The position numbers and the translations under genes were made by a program. Shown here one piece after another: positions 63,241-64,000 of a DNA stretch of 64,000 nucleotides (its first letter is position 1; the number at the start of each line of letters is the position of its first letter). Below the pieces are notes generated by a model that made no database searches, had not been told where the DNA came from, and saw only the letters and a program-made list of their open reading frames with translations. The DNA is taken from NCBI GenBank assembly GCA_019828595.1, contig JAHQRK010000005.1:2914001-2978000 (forward strand). The letters run 5' to 3'. The stretch comes from Aphanomyces cochlioides. Taxonomy: Eukaryota > Oomycota > Saprolegniomycetes > Saprolegniales > Verrucalvaceae.

Positions 63241-64000
63241 AATTGTGAGGAAGGGCCTGAATGTTTAGTTTTTTCAATCGTTGTGAAATCGATTAGCCAA
63301 TCAAAATCAAGTATTTCTGTTCAGCCACACGCTTGGATTGTCTGCCGGAGTGGCTCCATGTCCTCCATCCAACAAGCTGTATCCGGCTGTCATGCTTCAA
63401 AGAATACCGTCATGCACGCCCTATATGGGTATTACTATCTGGGGTTTCCCAAAGAGCGACTCGCTGTCATATTTAACAAGCATGTCAACACAATCGACAA
63501 TTGGATTCGACGCTTTGAAGTCGACAACGACTACTCTAGAAGGTCCAGCACGAACTACAGGAAGTTTACACGTGATCAACGTCAGTGGCTGCTCAACTAC
63601 TTCTTGGAGAATCCTCTTTCGTTTCTGGACGAGGCGAAAGCCTAGTTTCAGTCTCATTCAGCCGCTTTATATCAATTACTACAGTCTGGCGAATTGTGCA
63701 CGAGCATGGATTGACGTGGAAAGCTCTGGAACGCAGAGCAATGGAGATAAGGACGGCTGACATTGTTCGATTTACGCTGGAGCTATCCATTATAGATTGG
63801 AGCCAGCAAAATATACAATTCCTCGATGAGGTTGGTTTTGACAATCAAGGCATGCTTTGAAAAAGGGGATACTGTATGAAAGGCCAGCGGTTCTCCTTTC
63901 GAGGCGAATTCAATCGAAAGCCGCGCTTGAGTTTGCTTTGCTTTTTGAACGTCAATGGAATTGTTGAACATTCCATACGGAAGGCACATTTAACCGCATC
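63241..64000 (+). mobile_element. Tc1/mariner-type element, left part, cut by window end
   Basis: The sequence from 63241 (AATTGTGAGG) to about 63310 resembles the 85 bp terminus of the MITE at 30254: AATTGTGAG, TTTTTTC, ATCGATTAGCCAATCA and AGTATTT occur in the same order. It is followed at once by a mariner-like transposase remnant. The expected TA before the terminus is GA here. The right end lies beyond the window. Confidence 0.65.
63358..64000 (+). pseudogene. Tc1/mariner-type transposase, inactive
   Basis: The ATG at 63358 starts MSSIQQAVSGCHASKNTVMH. The helix-turn-helix part follows: YGYYYLGFPKERLAVIFNKH then NTIDNWIRRFEVD. FTRDQRQWLLNYFLENPLSF then runs into a stop (TAG after DEAKA, 63643-63645). 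The sequence resumes in another frame with ISITTVWRIVHEHGLTWKAL and the first catalytic Asp in FLDEVGFDNQG. An in-frame TGA (63858-63860) interrupts KRGYCMKGQRFSFRGE, and the rest of the DDE domain lies outside the window. One frameshift and at least one nonsense codon make it dead, although a CGA to TGA change could explain the latter. Confidence 0.8.

Noticed and set aside
1..64000. CRISPR arrays, tRNA or rRNA genes, bacterial operons
   Set aside because: None was seen. Short spliceosomal introns and the gene content are eukaryotic. I did not find any tRNA cloverleaf by eye, but a tRNAscan search would be decisive.

Overview
This is nuclear DNA from a compact, intron-containing eukaryote. 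I read it as an oomycete of the Saprolegniales, most likely Aphanomyces or a close relative. The evidence is very short GT-AG introns (mostly 35-57 nt, often starting GTACG or GTAAG), genes packed 3-70 bp apart, Cys/His repeat proteins of the oomycete 'WRKY-like' zinc-finger type, a CRAL-TRIO + PH fusion, a flagellar transport gene (IFT22) and Harbinger, pogo and mariner transposons. The organism is an inference. The exon structures below were derived by hand from splice sites and frame continuity.

Layout: 0-7.4 kb holds a broken purple acid phosphatase copy, a Cys/His repeat protein, IFT22, a membrane TKL kinase and a PHD/Tudor-like chromatin protein. From 9 to 12 kb there are mitochondrial EF-Tu and a seven-exon WDCP-like WD40 protein. 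The stretch 12-16.2 kb is gene-poor. From 16.2 to 22.2 kb lie a DYRK kinase, a WDR77/MEP50-like protein, a small membrane protein, Mediator subunit MED6 and a pinin-like SAP protein. From 23.2 to 27.3 kb there is one intact and one frameshifted purple acid phosphatase and a methyltransferase. A 2.8 kb PIF/Harbinger element with TTA target duplications (27.42-30.22 kb) and a 439 bp TA-flanked MITE follow.

The interval 30.9-42.6 kb is housekeeping DNA: the CRAL-TRIO/PH protein, a mitochondrial pyruvate carrier, importin alpha, methylcrotonyl-CoA carboxylase alpha (nine exons), an orphan gene and a membrane-bound bZIP factor. After a gene-poor gap and an unusual kinase, 46-51 kb is a transposon nest: a second Harbinger element with its SANT partner, another SANT gene and a pogo transposase. 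From 51.5 to 63 kb there are a second Cys/His repeat protein, a protein with an N-terminal region resembling MULE/FAR1-type proteins, an SLC35F-type transporter, a spliced gene bracketed by two 118 bp inverted repeats, an amino acid permease, a small orphan gene and a large acidic membrane protein. The window ends inside a decayed mariner transposase whose terminus resembles that of the MITE.

Functional themes are mitochondrial metabolism (EF-Tu, pyruvate carrier, leucine catabolism), nuclear functions (MED6, pinin, WDR77, PHD, importin, bZIP) and signalling kinases. Several apparent frameshifts are single-base homopolymer contractions in both transposon and host genes, so part of the apparent decay may be consensus error.
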